NCBI RefSeq assembly: GCF_040954645.1
Contig: NC_092807.1
Coordinates: 124,001 to 188,000, forward strand
DNA: 64,000 bases
Reading direction: 5' to 3'
Source of the DNA: Diabrotica undecimpunctata
Taxonomy: Eukaryota > Arthropoda > Insecta > Coleoptera > Chrysomelidae
Part shown: positions 32,554-45,400 of the stretch, one piece after another
How positions within the stretch are numbered: the first letter of the stretch is position 1
Layout: each line of letters opens with the position of its first letter
Position numbers and translations under genes: made by a program
The notes under the pieces: generated by a model
The model's input: only the letters and a program-made list of their open reading frames with translations
Database searches by the model: none
What the model was told of the DNA's origin: nothing

Positions 32554-35500
32554 ATGACTTTTGAAAATCAGAGAATAGCAGTATTATATGGTTCCCAAAC
32601 TGGAAACGCTCAGGATTTAGCAGAGAGGATATGGAGAGAGTCCAAGAGATTTAATTTTAAAGGCTCCGTCAAGGCTTTAGATGACTATGATGTACTTCAT
32701 CTTATCCAGGAAACTTGTGTTATCTTTGTATGTGCAACTACTGGACAAGGTGATGAACCAGATAATATGAAATCATTTTGGAGATTTTTATTAAGGAAAA
32801 ACCTACCTTCAGACATTTTATGTAAACTCAAGTATGTATCTTCAAGTTCAGGTGTCTTGTTACCTAATGGCACTGAAGTTGTTTTTGCTTTATAAATTTA
32901 TTGTTAAACAATTAAAAGAAGAACCATTCCAACTAATATGTGTTTTTAGGTTTGCTGTTTTTGGTTTAGGAGATTCAAGTTATGCAAAGTACAATTTTAC
33001 AGCAAAGAGGCTTTATAAGAGGTTACTACAATTGGGAGCCAATCCTCTCATACCTTTAGGATTAGGCGATGACCAGCATGATTTAGGATATGATGCTGCA
33101 GCTGATCCTTGGATAGAAAGTCTCTGGAGTAGCATTTTAAGGTTTCATCCTCTACCTGTGGGGATAGAACCTTTATCAAAGCAGTATAGGATTGAACCTA
33201 GGTTAGTATAGTTAGTATGATTTTACTCTGACACTATCATATAAATTTGTACCAATTCAAATTAATTTCCTTTTAAAGCATTAACTTATTTCTTTATATT
33301 TATTATGAATTTCTTGTGTGACTAACCATTGAAAAGAAGGAAGGCATATTCTATGTACGTTTTTGCAATGGCTTGTTACAATCATTTTATTTTATGTATA
33401 TTCTTTATATTTTTTTTTTGTAGATGGAATGTTGTTAGTCATTTTAGTACAATTAAAGAGGAATCACCTAAGCCACACTCTATTTATTCCTATATAAGAA
33501 AACCATCAGATTTTGTTGCTACAGTGATAGAAAATTCCAGATTGACATCATCTGACCATTTTCAGGTACAATTCTTTGTTATTGTTATGAATTGTGCTTT
33601 CATTTTAACAATATGCATTAAGTTTAATCTATATTGGTTTAGAGTACTCTTTTCCTATGTTATTTTGTTTGATTATAAGAGAGAATTATTAAAAAAAAAA
33701 TTAATGATCAATAAATCAGTTAATAACTTGTTTTTTTAGGATGTTAGATTAATTAAATTGAAGTGCCCAAACCAAAAATACAATCCTGGAGATGTAGTGT
33801 CCCTGAGGCCTAGAAATCTTGATTGGAAAATAGAAGACTTCAAGCAAGTACTATCTTCCAATGGAGTGGATATACCTCCGGAAACAATAATAAATATAAG
33901 AGAAAAGGATCCTGAGATATCTCTGCCTGAAGTTCTAAATTATGAATTGACTTTCCAGCAGTTGTGTACTGAGTATTTTGATTTGATGGCCATACCAAGG
34001 AGACACACTTTCCAGCTCTTAGCCCAATTAACTGACAGTGAACTAGAAAAGGAAAAATGCCTGGAATTCACTACAGCTGAAGGCCAACAAGACTTTTACT
34101 CCTACACTTGTAGACCAAGGAGAAATATCGTAGAAGTGCTTCAGGACTTTCCTCATGCTACTAAAAATCTGACATTGGATGTTTTATTGGACATTATATC
34201 ACCTATAAAGCCTAGGGATTTTTCTATAGCTAGCAGCTGTAAAGCCCACCCTGACGAGATACACATTCTTCTTGCTGTGGTAAAATACAAGACGAAATTA
34301 ACCAAAGAGAGGTTTGGATTAGGTTCAAATTTTTTAGCTGGATTAAAGGAAGGTGACAAAATTACAGCATGGATTAAAAAAGGAAGCTTTAAGTTTCCAC
34401 AAGTATCAGTAAGTTAAATATATGTATGAAATCCTGTCAAGTTCAATATATGTAATGAATCATGCTTTATATTATCTAAGTTTTGAAGGCTGAAGATATT
34501 TTTGGAGCATGTTTTATTAAATAATGAAGGTGTATTAGAACTCCTTTCATTTATTAATATAATTTGTTGTTTGTCCTTGTTTTTTTTTGTTATGTATTGG
34601 TTTCATCACTTTATCTGTTATATTCCACCATTTTTTACATAATTATGTTCTGATTGTTATTTCAATATTTTCTTATGATTTATTGTTATTCTATTTTCTT
34701 ATTTTTAGTATGTTTTTCTGTGATATTATTTGTTAATAAGTTTTTTAAGGTTAAGGAAGCATTTGTACTTTTACACTGTATGAATGTTCTTATTATTTAT
34801 TTTCTCTTTTATTTCTTGTATATGGTCCCTTTAAAATTTTCTGACACCCACTAATTATTCTTCTTATCTTTTAGGATGTACCTGTGATAATGGTAGGCCC
34901 AGGAACTGGGGTAGCACCTTTTAGAAATTACATATTTGAACGTTATGTAGAAAATAACAGCAATAAGAAAAATTTGTTCCTGTTTTTTGGTTGTCGATAC
35001 AAAGAGAAAGATTTTCTTTGTAAAAGTGACTTTGAACAAATTTGTGATAGCCATAAACTGAATTTGATTACAGCTTTTTCCAGAGAAGAGGAACACAAAG
35101 TGTAAGTCTAAATGTTAATTTACAAAATTTAATAGATAAAATTGTAGTACTAGGATATCCCATGTTACCACTTAATGTCCCTAGTTCTACGGCATTTTTA
35201 TTGAACAGTTTGATCGATATTTTAAAAAGATAACCCTGGCAGTGAAGGCTTTTCATACTAAAAGACGAAGATCTATATTTTGTTCATATTTAAGTATTAT
35301 TTTTTTTAGATTAACAGTATAATAATAAATAATTGCGTATTTGTATATTTTACTAACTGTTTTGTTTTTAATTGAAGGTATGTTCAAGACAAAATCAAAG
35401 ACAACAAGCAACTAGTTTGGGAGGCTCTAGAGAATAATGCGTTTGTGTATGTGGCTGGTAGCGCAAAGAACATGCCACAAGAAGTGAGGAAAACGTTTAT

Positions 35501-35603
35501 TGAAGTATGCCAAGAATGTGGACATTTAAGTTTAGAAGAAGCTACGAAATATATAGAAACATTAGAAAAGACGGGTAGATACCAAACAGAATGTTGGTCA
35601 TAG
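32554..35603 (+). CDS. NDOR1: NADPH-dependent diflavin oxidoreductase 1 (complete, six exons)
   Basis: Exons 32554-32831, 32950-33201, 33424-33565, 33740-34408, 34875-35101 and 35378-35603 total 1794 nt, i.e. 597 residues plus stop, the family's usual length. Flavodoxin domain: AVLYGSQTGNAQDLAER (residues 9-25) for FMN phosphate binding, then ATTGQGDEPDNM and FAVFGLGDSSYAKYN. FAD-binding reductase domain: PRDFSIASS near residue 380. NADPH domain: MVGPGTGVAPFRNYI near 452, FFGCR, YVAGSAKNMP, and a C-terminal aromatic end TECWS. There is no N-terminal membrane anchor, unlike cytochrome P450 reductase. The family passes electrons from NADPH to CIAPIN1/Dre2 in cytosolic iron-sulfur cluster assembly. 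The ATG at 32554 is the first in frame and leads straight into the flavodoxin fold. All splice sites are GT-AG with matching phases and no disrupted residues were seen. Confidence 0.95.
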
Positions 35604-36987
35604 TATTCTTTTATTATCTGTTAAATTGAATATTAAATTGTTTTTATAACTTTTTTTATTGATTTATTCCTTGTATTTTCAAAGTACTTGGTTTTTTACA
35701 ATCACCTGTGTTTTTGTTTTATTTCCTCCAACTTTCGGAAGATTCTAACCCCACAGACCATATAACCTGTAAGATTGCAGTACCTATTTACTCAACTATA
35801 ACCAACAAACTCTTAAAGCATAACGGGTTACAAAATATAACTCAAACGGCATCAAAGACTTTCATTACTGATGTAATGTTTGCTGATTATACTTAGAGCT
35901 CTCTGATTCGCTTATTGCGGTGAATCTTGATTATTGACAAAGTTGACTTTGCTTTCGTTAAAATTTTGTTACACTAATTTTGATCTATGCATATTTATCT
36001 TCAGTTTTTCACTCACAGAATTTTGATATCTCTCATAACCTGGTCCTCTCACTTCTGCTTAGGTCTTTCAGTTTCTGGTGACCTTAATAAGGAGATCATT
36101 TTTTCCTTATCTCTATATGACTCAGCCATCTTCTGAGGATTTTTCTTTTGAATATTCTTATCTTTCTTTACCTGTGAGGCACATTGTCCCATCTACATAT
36201 GTAACTACTGGTCTGATTGCAACTTTTATATTTCAGTGTTGTATTTCTGGATAAGTTCATTCTAATAATATAGAAACTAAATAAAAGACTAGAATACTGT
36301 ATGTATTCTAGTCTTTTATTATATATGGTGCTATATAAAAAATAAGGTGTTTTTAACTTCTGCTTATTCGGTTGCCTAACTAGTAGAACTCGAATATTCC
36401 AAATATTTAATAGCAATACTGAAGTCTTGTTTATAAAAAAACAAATTAAATTAGTCATTATTTGAACCAAATTATATTTTAAATACATTTTTTGCTATTA
36501 TAGAAATGTAACACGTCTAAACTACTGTGGTTCTGACAGTTGAAAGTAGTCATAAAATAAGAAATATCCGTTTTTTCGGAAACAGATGATTTAGAAAAAA
36601 TGCATATTATCTGTGAGTGGAGTGCTTTGTCAAGAAGTGACTAAACATCAGAATTTAAAAGCACATAAAAATGTGCTTCTTAAGTGATCAACCAGATTTT
36701 AACAAGATATGATCGCTCTGTTAAAAATAATTACATTACAAAATTTTAAAAATGCCTTTGTTTGTTATCAATTATTTACAGACTACAAAAAATTGAATTG
36801 GTAAAAAAATATTCCAGATTTGATTATTTTTATTATAGGCAACACAAAGTATTAGATGAATTGATCTGTGTTGCATATATGAAAGTAGTCAATATACAAT
36901 GACGTATGATTACGCCATTGTCAATTTACTGAAAAATGGAAACTATTTTCTTGTGACATCTTTTACATCGATTAACTATATTTTTTC
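35604..36987. other. Downstream spacer of NDOR1
   Basis: A variant polyA signal ATTAAA lies near 35632. A less AT-rich stretch at 35740-35920 has a short frame that I do not recognise. A perfect hairpin is listed separately. Nothing else supported. Confidence 0.45.
36280..36320. repeat. Perfect 18-bp-stem hairpin
   Basis: AATAAAAGACTAGAATAC and GTATTCTAGTCTTTTATT flank a five-base loop. Confidence 0.9.
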
Positions 36988-37165
36988 TGAGAATAAACCA
37001 CATTAATTAAAATTACATATTTTATTGACGTTTCGACTTCTAGTTCGGTCATTGTTCTAATAGAAATGCTTTTTTATTTATCAGGTTATTTGTATTTTGA
37101 GAACGACTTCCTGAGTGGAAATTCGATAAAATAATTAATGTAACTATAACTATATTTTATTCGCA
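36988..37165. repeat. Diverged Penelope-type terminal repeats
   Basis: The left part GAGAATAAACCACATTAATT leads to TATTGACGTTTCGACTTC. The right part carries TTGTATTTTGAGAACGACTT in inverse order, as in the better palindromes at 2255 and 25328. Confidence 0.5.
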
Positions 37166-37179
37166 GGAAACATGTAGTT

Positions 37180-37430
37180 CTTAATGAATAATATCATCAC
37201 CAATGGCAGGACAACCTTTTTTGAGTTTTGTCCTGTTCCAGGATTCTTCTCCATTCTGATCTATTTCGTGCTTTTCTCTTCAGTTTTTATTTTTAAGATT
37301 GTTACATCATTTCTATCCATCTATCTCAATTTCGGTCTTCCTGCTGTTGTTTTTCCTACTGGCACTTGTTTGCTCATTTTGTTTGTTATTTCGCCTTTCC
37401 ATTCCTTCCGCATATTCCTATTTTAATGAA
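37180..37430 (-). pseudogene. Non-LTR ORF extreme C-terminus
   Basis: The minus strand reads VPVGKTTAGRPKLR near 37350, then a D-R-N-D-V segment, and R-S-E-W-R-R-I-L-E-Q-like sequence near 37250 in shifted frame. This is the GRPK.RW...WR..L signature that ends many insect non-LTR ORFs. Confidence 0.6.
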
Positions 37431-37544
37431 CGTTTTTGAATAACATATTAAAGAAATGAGATATTGCTAAAATATTTATAAAATTAAAACTGTATATATA
37501 TTAAAAAACAAATATTTTGACAATAAAAATATTACGCGCTCATG

Positions 37545-37799
37545 GAGTGCAGACCTAACGGAATTTTCTCAGTCGTAGCTAACTTAACCCCGGTCGGAGG
37601 TTGATGGATTTCGCGCGTGGATTTCGCGGCACACACACGCTCTCCTGTTGAAGAAAATGGCATCAGTGTGAAAATAGTGCTAAGGTAGTGAGGAGCGGGT
37701 TAGGTTGTCTTGTTGGTTATACTTAAAACACGTGTTACAATAAAACAATTCGGGCTTCTAAAATTAATTGAACAGTTTGTGAATAAAACTATACACAAT
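37545..37799 (+). other. Candidate first exon with consensus donor
   Basis: CpG-richer sequence (GTCGGAGG, TTTCGCGCGTGGATTTCGCG) in an AT-rich setting ends at ATACACAAT followed by GTAAGT. The final AT would become ATG if the next exon began with G. This is typical of a promoter-proximal exon of a gene running to the right. No partner exon was identified with confidence. Confidence 0.4.
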
Positions 37800-38784
37800 G
37801 TAAGTACACTTTCACTTTTTCCACTCACAGTTTTCCAATTTTCTTTAAGGAATTGGAACTAATCGATAGATATTAACTAAATATTTTTATTTGGTGAATA
37901 AACCTATTTCCTATACCACTTTTTACTTTTATCAGTATAAATCATGCTAAAGAACATATTTATAATTCCATTTAATTTTGTTTGTTTTAAATTAGGTTCA
38001 AATTGACACACCCCGCATATTTGACCCTTCAACCCCTACCCCCAGCAATATAGTGCAAATAAATATGCCTAAATTTACTTGTTTATGCAGTTGTTAAATT
38101 ATTATTAACTTATGACTTAGTTCTTTGAATTCCTATTTGGTACCAAAATAAATGTATATAAATATTTATAAAAGCAACTAATTGAGTAGATAAAATTAAC
38201 ATAAATAGGCCTGCAGGTCAATAAAAATGAAACTTATTTGAATATTGAGAAGTATAATATAATAAAATTTTCAAACAATAATACATGTGGTTTGTGGTTA
38301 GTATTAAAGAATATTACTGAACGTTACATTCTGGCGGGAATTATATATATAATTTTTTTCATTGTATTTATTAAACAAGGCGTAATACCAAAGTAATACA
38401 ATAATTGAGTTTGTTTTAAAATGTGAAAATTTGTGATGAAAATTGCAATTTTCCTGACGTCTTTTATGACGCATGTGATAATTAAATCCATGATGGAATA
38501 TAGCAAACATGAAAAAAACATGAGTCAATAACCGAAACGTTATTATATCATAACCATGTTTTTTGTTTTTAATTTTTTTGATTAATTTGGATTTTTTGTT
38601 ATATTTGCATTATTTTGGTTGTCTATAAAAATGTAGCTGCATTGAAATCATTTGTTTTTTATTATTTTTTGGTACATTAATTATTATTCATTTTAGAACT
38701 GTATTATTGAACAATAGTGTTCTTTTTTCTCTAGGTCAGTTTTCTTAAATCTTTTTAATGTGATAATATATTCAGTCTAAAATA
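37800..38784. other. Spacer or intron, nothing recognised
   Basis: Strongly AT-rich without supported features. Confidence 0.4.
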
Positions 38785-39340
38785 TCTGTAGTTTCTATTC
38801 ATTTTACCAGTCAACTTTTAAAGGTAAATATCAATTATTGAGAGACTTTGTTTACCAAACAAAATTTAATTCATCCTTATTTTAATAAATTTGGATTGTT
38901 TTTCTTTCTTTTATCCTTCTTCCATACTTCATCCAATCAGAGGGCTTTGTTGGATTGTTTATAATTGTCATTTTATCTTATTTGCTTCATTTCATATCCC
39001 TTTTTAGTGGTTTTTGCTAATAGTTCTCTCTGGTTTCTCTATTCTCATTCATTTTTTATTTAATATTTCTGTAGTTATGTTTACTTTGTCAGTGATCTTT
39101 AGGATGTGTCAAGTTTTGAGTGATCTTATTTATATAAACAACATTAATTCATTCTTGTTTTAATAAATTTTCGTCCTATTTTTCATCCTTTTATCTTTCT
39201 TATATAGTTCTATACGATCTGAAGGGTGGGTTATGATTTTGGTATTCATTTCATCTTATTTCCTTCATAGCTCCAAGTTTGATTTTGTATACATTTATTT
39301 AGTGTTTCTTTAGTTTCTGTTCACTTTATTAATCAGCTTT
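38785..39340. repeat. Two to three diverged tandem units of about 240-280 bp
   Basis: Units beginning near 38785, 39062 and 39300 share, in order, a CTGTAGTT-like start, a TTTAC...GTCA stretch, GAGTGATCTT/GAGAGACTTT-like sequence, ATTCATYCTTGTTTTAATAAAT and CATTTCATCTTATTT. The last unit merges into a non-LTR RNase H fragment on the minus strand, so the repeat may be a tandem duplication of that element's 3' part. Confidence 0.5.
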
Positions 39341-39550
39341 GAAGGTGTCAATTTTTTGGAGACTTTTTCCCTTTTTTGCTATTTTGTCTACAACCTTGTC
39401 ACCTTCGATTCCAGTATGTGATGGGACCCAGCTAAAATTATCTTTGGGTAAATAACAGAGCAAGTGGTCCTGAAGCAATAGATGCTTCAGTGTCACATTT
39501 GAGGTGTTTTCAATGCCACATTTGAGAAAAACTATTTCATTTGAACACAA
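39329..39550 (-). pseudogene. Non-LTR RNase H fragment
   Basis: The frame contains FSWVPSHTGIEGDKVVDKIA, the conserved C-terminal RNase H motif of I-like non-LTR retrotransposons. Confidence 0.75.
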
Positions 39551-39559
39551 ACATTATTA

Positions 39560-40140
39560 AAATGTGTATAAATGGATAACCTGTTCCTAAACAATGGAAA
39601 GTGGCATACATCTCCTCAATACACATAAAAGGTTCTAAGAAAGATGCAGTTTCATAATTATTGCTGCATCTCTTGCAGTTTATGTGGAAGGATATTAAGA
39701 ATGTACACGAAGAATACTGTAATTATCAGGAGAAAGAACAAAGTGGATTCAGGGATGACAGTACTGGTAATGTGTTTTGCTTAAAGCAGGTTACAGAAAA
39801 AACAGCAAATGATTAAGAAGTGCTTCTGTGCTAATAACAAAACTTTGGGCAGTACTTCGAGGCCAATGGGTCAACATCCCAAATTAAAATCGGCAACACT
39901 TTATCACATGGATTTTGCTGTGCTTGCCCTTTCTCATTTGCTGCATTTCTCAATCACTATTTAAAATATAAATAGCAAAAGCATTACGTAACTACTTGGA
40001 AAAGAAAGTGCCATGGTATTGATATAGAATAGAATTGAATATTACTGCCTCTATATATAGTGCAATTTGCAGATGATTAGGCTGTCATAGCAAATGATAA
40101 GGAAGTTGGCTGAAGAATATTAGAAATGGGCAGACTAATA
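39560..40140 (+). pseudogene. Non-LTR RT fragment, opposite strand
   Basis: Broken frames give PVPKQWKVAYISSIHIKGSK near 39588, YQEKEQSGFRDDSTGNVFCL near 39728 and a catalytic-box remnant QFADD...AVIANDKEVG near 40069. Frameshifts and stops separate them. Confidence 0.6.
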
Positions 40141-40806
40141 CTTTATTAACCACAACTTCAATTCTAAATATTGTTTAATTTCAATTTTGAGAACAATTTT
40201 AGTACAGGAAAATGAAATGAAAATAAAGGTAATAAATATTATTAAAATGCCACCAGAAAATTACATTAACTTTAACTTTATATTAGGTTATTATGTACAA
40301 AATTGTTTTTGTATAAATAGCTGACTGATTTGTAACTTAAACCAAGTTGTTATGATATGTAGACCATGAAAGTGACAAAATATGCAAAAAAATATTCATG
40401 CTATTTAAATGAGTCATTCAAGGTGAATAATATCTGTTGTTGCTTTTATAAAGGGACTATCATGCAAAAAGTGTTTATTAATTTCAGATCAAGGTGAATT
40501 TTGTAACTATTTTTGGGAAATAATAATTATAATGTTCCTCTGAAATACATTTCCAAAATTTTTTTAATAATTACCAATAATTGTTAGTACCTAATTGTAA
40601 TTGTAAAGTAGTTAAGATTTACTTCAGAGAGCAAGACAGTAGGTTCTCTAGGGCCATAGATTTTCTTCTGGAGGTTGGTTATTTCTATGCCTTAGGCATA
40701 AACGGAAAAATAATTGCTTAACATATTTAAAGCACAAAAAAAACCAAAATATTGCAAAAAAATTTTCGAATATATAGTGAACATAATGTTTAGATATTAC
40801 TATAAT
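40141..40806. other. Spacer, nothing recognised
   Basis: No supported feature. Confidence 0.4.
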
Positions 40807-41461
40807 TTAAAGTTGATCTCCTAAAAGCTTATACTGAAGTAAATAGTGAAATATAGTACATGCTATCCATGTTTCATCTAAATAAAAAGTATCTTTGCCT
40901 TCTCTCTTTAATTTTCGAATTTCCCTTAAATATTGCCTCCTCCAACAAATAATTTCTTTTTTCTCTACTATGAGCGGAGATTTTCTATTGCTATTCTCAT
41001 AAACCAATCCTAATTCACGTAAAGTTTTGCACAATTTATCTCTTTTAATGTTTGGTAAAGTTCGTCTTCAATAATGTCTACTAAAAGTTTATCTAAAGTA
41101 GGAATCTTTTCTTGTAAATAAAATGAATAAACTTTTCTTCAAATCAATTGTTTTACAGTATCGTCTGTATGAATGGGTTTTCTCCCTGTTGACATTTTAA
41201 ATGCTTCTCTAATACGTCCACTATTTCCTTGCTTTAAAGTCTATAAATAGTTGCTTCTCCAATTACGGTCATATTGGAACACTTAGAAACTATAGTTCTA
41301 ACAGTACTTGTAAAATGTTCATGCACATTTAACACTAAAGTTTTTATTGACATGGTTAAATCACACTTTAATTTCACAGAAGTAAAATTAGACGTTTGTG
41401 TAAAATAAAAATAAAATAAATTGGTATATTTAAAGAATTTAAGTAGGTAAAACCCAAACAT
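40807..41461 (-). pseudogene. IS630/Tc1-like transposase relic with YLDETW motif
   Basis: The frame at 41034-40807 carries ICWRRQYLREIRKLKREGKD followed by TFYLDETWI, a catalytic-Asp motif typical of one insect IS630-like family. The N-terminal part is spread over 41350-41040 in several frames (NVHEHFTSTVRTIVSKC; PFIQTIL). The C-terminal DDE portion is absent. Confidence 0.65.
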
Positions 41462-41559
41462 TTTTAGAACAATACTGAATATTTTATTTAAGAAAATCTC
41501 TGTTACTATTTTATGATGTTATATTAGGTTTTATCTCACGTGCAATAAAATTTATGCTA

Positions 41560-44500
41560 TCAATCATTTTCAAATGTACTATAAAAAACCTATCAAGTAA
41601 CAGGCCTTGTAGACCCCTGGCTTCTAAAAACTTGGTTATTTCCCTCCATTTTTTTTCGATCCCTTACTTTCTCTCCAATTTTTCACACCTATTTCGGACA
41701 AGTCTTGCTTTATTGCTTCCAACCACTTCTTCTTTGAATCCTCTTCTTTTTTCCCCATTTCTCCCTCCTTCAGTATTGTTTTAACATTTCGATTCTCTGG
41801 TATTCATATAATGTGACCAAGCCATCTAGCTCTTTAGGCTCGTATTTTTGCCGTAATTGCTGGTTTTCCATACATCCTCATTATTTCTTTATTCATTCGT
41901 CTGCTCCAAATATTCTCTGCTGTCTTTATTCCTCCGAAGATTTTTCTGAGCACCTTTCTTTCCCAGTTTCTCACTTTCTCTTCTACCTGCTGGTTCATAA
42001 TCCAGGTTTCACTGGCATACATCACTGTGGGTCTGATTACTGTCTCGTAGACTCGCAGTTTAGCTGTTGTTGACTTATTTTTTGCTTTCAGTAATGAATT
42101 TAGTGACTCTATCGCTCTGCTTTCCTTCATTAATCTTTTGTCTATATCTTTTTCTTCTTTTCCCGTGTTTGTTATCGTTACTCCTAATGTATTAAAATTC
42201 TGACACTTTTTCAAAACTATAGACAGTCTCTGCTCGTTTCATTTTGATATATTTGTTATTATTTGTTGTCTCCTCTCATTTCCATATATTGCGTTTTTGT
42301 TTGGTTTATTCAAATTTCTGGAAAACTTTTTCTAAATGTTTTTTGTTCTCGCTAGTATCACCACATCATCCGCGTACGCTATGCGCTGTTCCCTGTTATT
42401 GAAAATAGTCCTGTTTGTGCTTATATTTGATCTTCTTACGATTTGTTCTAATACTAGGTTGAATAAATTCGTTGATAGCGGATCCTCTTGTTTTAAACCT
42501 CTATTCACTGTGAACTGTCTTAAAAAACTTCCTTCCATTTTTACCCTATTCATTGTGTTCCTAAGCGTCATTCTCACTAGCCTGTAAGCTTTTCTGGCAT
42601 TTCCGATGTTCTCATGGCCTTATATAGCATTGTTCGATTTAGGGAGTCATATGCTTGTTTAAAATCGATAAATAGCATATGTAATTCAAAGTTTTGTTCG
42701 TAGCTGTTATTTTGTATTAATTTTGACATACTTATTTGATCAATAGTTGTTCTTCCTGGTCTAAAACCTCCCTGGTATTCTCCAATCACTTTGTTATCAT
42801 ATTTTTTTAATCTTTTCCTAATAATTTTTGCAAGTATTTTATAGACTACTAATAGTGCTATTTCCTCTTTTTTATAGATAGGACAAATAAGAGCACTATT
42901 CCATTGTTTCGGCATTTCTTCCTTTTGCCAAATTATTAGTGTCAAGTGAAATATCCTTTCCTTCAATCTTTCGCCACCTTTCTTAAAAATCTCAGCAGGG
43001 ATACCACTTTCTCCTGCACTTTTGTTATTTTTTAGGTTTCTTATTATTTCTTTGACTTCATTCAGAGTTGGTTCCTCGCACGTCCTTCATCTTCTTGCCA
43101 ATTCTCATTTCCCTCAAGTTCCTCTTGTTGGTCTGTATTTAATAAATCTTCGAAATATTCCGCCCATCTGTTTAATTTTTCTTTTGTTTCACCTAGAAGT
43201 AAGCCTTCTTTGTTTCTGCAATACTGTGGATTATTCTTTGTAGTTTCTCTGGATTTCTTAACTTCTTGGTAGATTTTATTACCTCGTTGTTTATGTAGGC
43301 TTCTTCTATGTTTTTCAATTGCTTTTCTAGCTTTTCTTTTTTCTATAAATTCTTTTCACTTCCCTTCTTCCGAACTGGCTGTCTGTATGGTCTGCCACTC
43401 TTCTTCTATATCCTGTTTGACTGGATTCTCTAGTTTTTTATTTATATCTTCCTCTAGTCTGTTTACAACTTGCTTCTCTTGAAGGCGCTCTAATTGATAA
43501 TTTAATCTATCTCTAACAGGTTTTGATATTATTGGTATATAGTTCTTGTTTTAGTTTTGCTATTATTAGTGTATGGTCACCTTATGATGAAGTCCATGTT
43601 ACCTTATGAATGTCTTTGTGATCAAACCTAGCTATCTTCATTTTGTTCTCTGTAACAAATTCTATTAAGTTTTTCCCGTTTTCATTTGATTCCTTATTTA
43701 AACTTTGCCCCCCTTGTTATTCTTCTATATATTTCCTCTTTTCCGACATTCATGTCTAAAATGATTACCTTTATATCGTATTTCTGTATATTCCCTATAA
43801 GGGTGCTTAGCTTTTCGTAGAACTCTGTTTTGGTTTCCAAGTCTTTATCTTCAGTGGACGCATGTACATTAATGATACTTATCTTTCTATACTTTCCTCT
43901 TACTCTCAAGTAACATATTCTGTCTGATATTGGCTGAAAATTTACAACTGCTTTGTTTACTTTCTCCTACACCATGAATCCCACTCCAAAATATCTCTTG
44001 GTCCTCCCACTCTTGAACAGTGTACTTTTTCCTATTTTTATTATTTAATTTCCCAGTTGTTTCGTTTCTTACAGGGCAAGTATATCTATTGTATATTTTT
44101 CCATAATTTGGTCTAAGTCTCTTAAAGCTCCCTCCCCAATTTTTATTATATCCTTGGATTGTTGCCTTTCTTTTGTGTTTATTTTTCCGTTTTCAATGGT
44201 CGTATTCCTTTGCCTTGCCGTTTCGGTATTATATCTAACCGGTTGTTTTTCTTCTACTAGTTTTTTGGCAAGTTTTCTTTGGTATTTTTTTTAGTTGTTG
44301 TTTTTCTTCATCCCATATCCATTCTTTCCCATTCACGAACAACTTCTTATAGCCTATTTTTGTCTGTTTTCCTTTACTTTTTTCTTCTTTGCTATTTTAA
44401 CTACTTCTTTCTGTATTTCTTTTTCTTTTGCTGCCAGATAATTATTTATGTAGATGCGATCTTTATGATACTTCAACTTACTGTTCCTATTTAGTATCTC

Positions 44501-44600
44501 AATTTTATCCGTGAAAGTTTCTGTTGGCATAGTCTGTTTCCCTTATTTTTGTTACGTTCCTCAGTTTTATTTGCGCCTGCAGTTCCTGTGATATGAATGT
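41560..44600 (-). mobile_element. APE-type non-LTR retrotransposon, long but decayed
   Basis: Reading right to left on the minus strand: an endonuclease piece (KISIINVHASTEDKDLETKT at 43888), a linker region, RT from 42966 (EMPKQWNSALICPIYKKEEI; IGEYQGGFRPGRTTIDQISM; MLFIDFKQAYDSLNRTMLYK), then RGLKQEDPLSTNLFNLVLEQ and QRIAYADDVVILARTKN at 42577-42332. The thumb follows at 42214-41834 (LRVYETVIRPTVMYASETW), and a GLQGLL-type end near 41580. It belongs to the same group as the insertion at 58777-61086. Many stops and shifts indicate an old copy. Confidence 0.8.
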
Positions 44601-45099
44601 TTCCATGCTTTCTTTTAGTTTCTTATCATCATTTGTATCTATTTTTAAACCCGATATAATCAATCAAGATGAAAAACATATAAGAAGAAAATTACAATTT
44701 TTCTATGATATAATCTTAAAAAATCAAAATTTTTTCGTAATCGTTGTTATTGTAATTTTTTGCGAGCTCTGTATAATTTACAGCTTAAATTAAAGTGTGT
44801 CTGATAAAGAAGACGGAAGTATTGTAGAGTGTTCTAGTAAAAAATTATAAATGGGCCTAGCGTTGTGCACGCAGTGCGACAAAAAGGGCATTCTACACAA
44901 TTAGATTTAATCCAATAATACCGGCTCGTGCTTAATCTGATTTTGACTTCTTAACGCAAGCAATCTGCTGCTCGCTTTTTTCAACCATGCGATCACCCAG
45001 ATTGCTTTTCTTGAACCGCGATGTTGCCATTGTTGTTACTATAATGTTGACAATGTCCGTAGAAAAAAGAAAAATTTGTTATTAATAGGGAAACTCTAC
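44601..45099. other. Spacer, nothing recognised
   Basis: GC-richer between 44850 and 45030, without a frame I could support. Confidence 0.35.
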
Positions 45100-45400
45100 A
45101 AATAGTCCAGTCGTCAGATTCTTATCGCCCATTTTGAATAATAGGAGTATCTCGCATGTCCTCTGTTATTTTATTGTGTCTTATAATGTTATTAATTAAT
45201 GGTATCCAATTTTTACCTGCGACTTTCCTGTTATTTAGTAATTTAAGTGTTTTTTGCACTTCATACTTGCTATATAAACTTCGTTTGTGGTAATTTTTGG
45301 TTTCATCGTCATTCGTTGTTCCTCTTCTTTAGATAGTCAATCCATGCATCCGTTTCGATGTGTTTAGACAAACGTCATAACTCCCTATCAATATTTATAA
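45100..45400 (-). pseudogene. Non-LTR linker/RT-start fragment
   Basis: The minus strand near 45310-45130 reads as a degraded 'V...L..LNNRKVAGKNWIP.INNIIRH' segment, the region just before RT motif 1 in many non-LTR elements. Weak match. Confidence 0.35.

Noticed and set aside
32834..33211. A single 125-codon frame running through 32832-32949
   Set aside because: The first part is intron. The splice 32831/32950 gives the continuous flavodoxin domain, and the read-through frame would insert unrelated residues.
33329..33739. A 136-codon frame around the third NDOR1 exon
   Set aside because: Only 33424-33565 fits the family; the flanks are intron with a poly-T acceptor and a donor at 33566.
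32554..35603. Cytochrome P450 reductase as identity of the diflavin gene
   Set aside because: There is no N-terminal membrane anchor, the protein is 597 residues rather than about 680, and the C-terminal end TECWS and motif spacing fit NDOR1.
41554..44494. Several + strand frames rich in Phe, Leu and Ser
   Set aside because: They are antisense shadows of the minus-strand non-LTR element, whose RT motifs are clear on the other strand.
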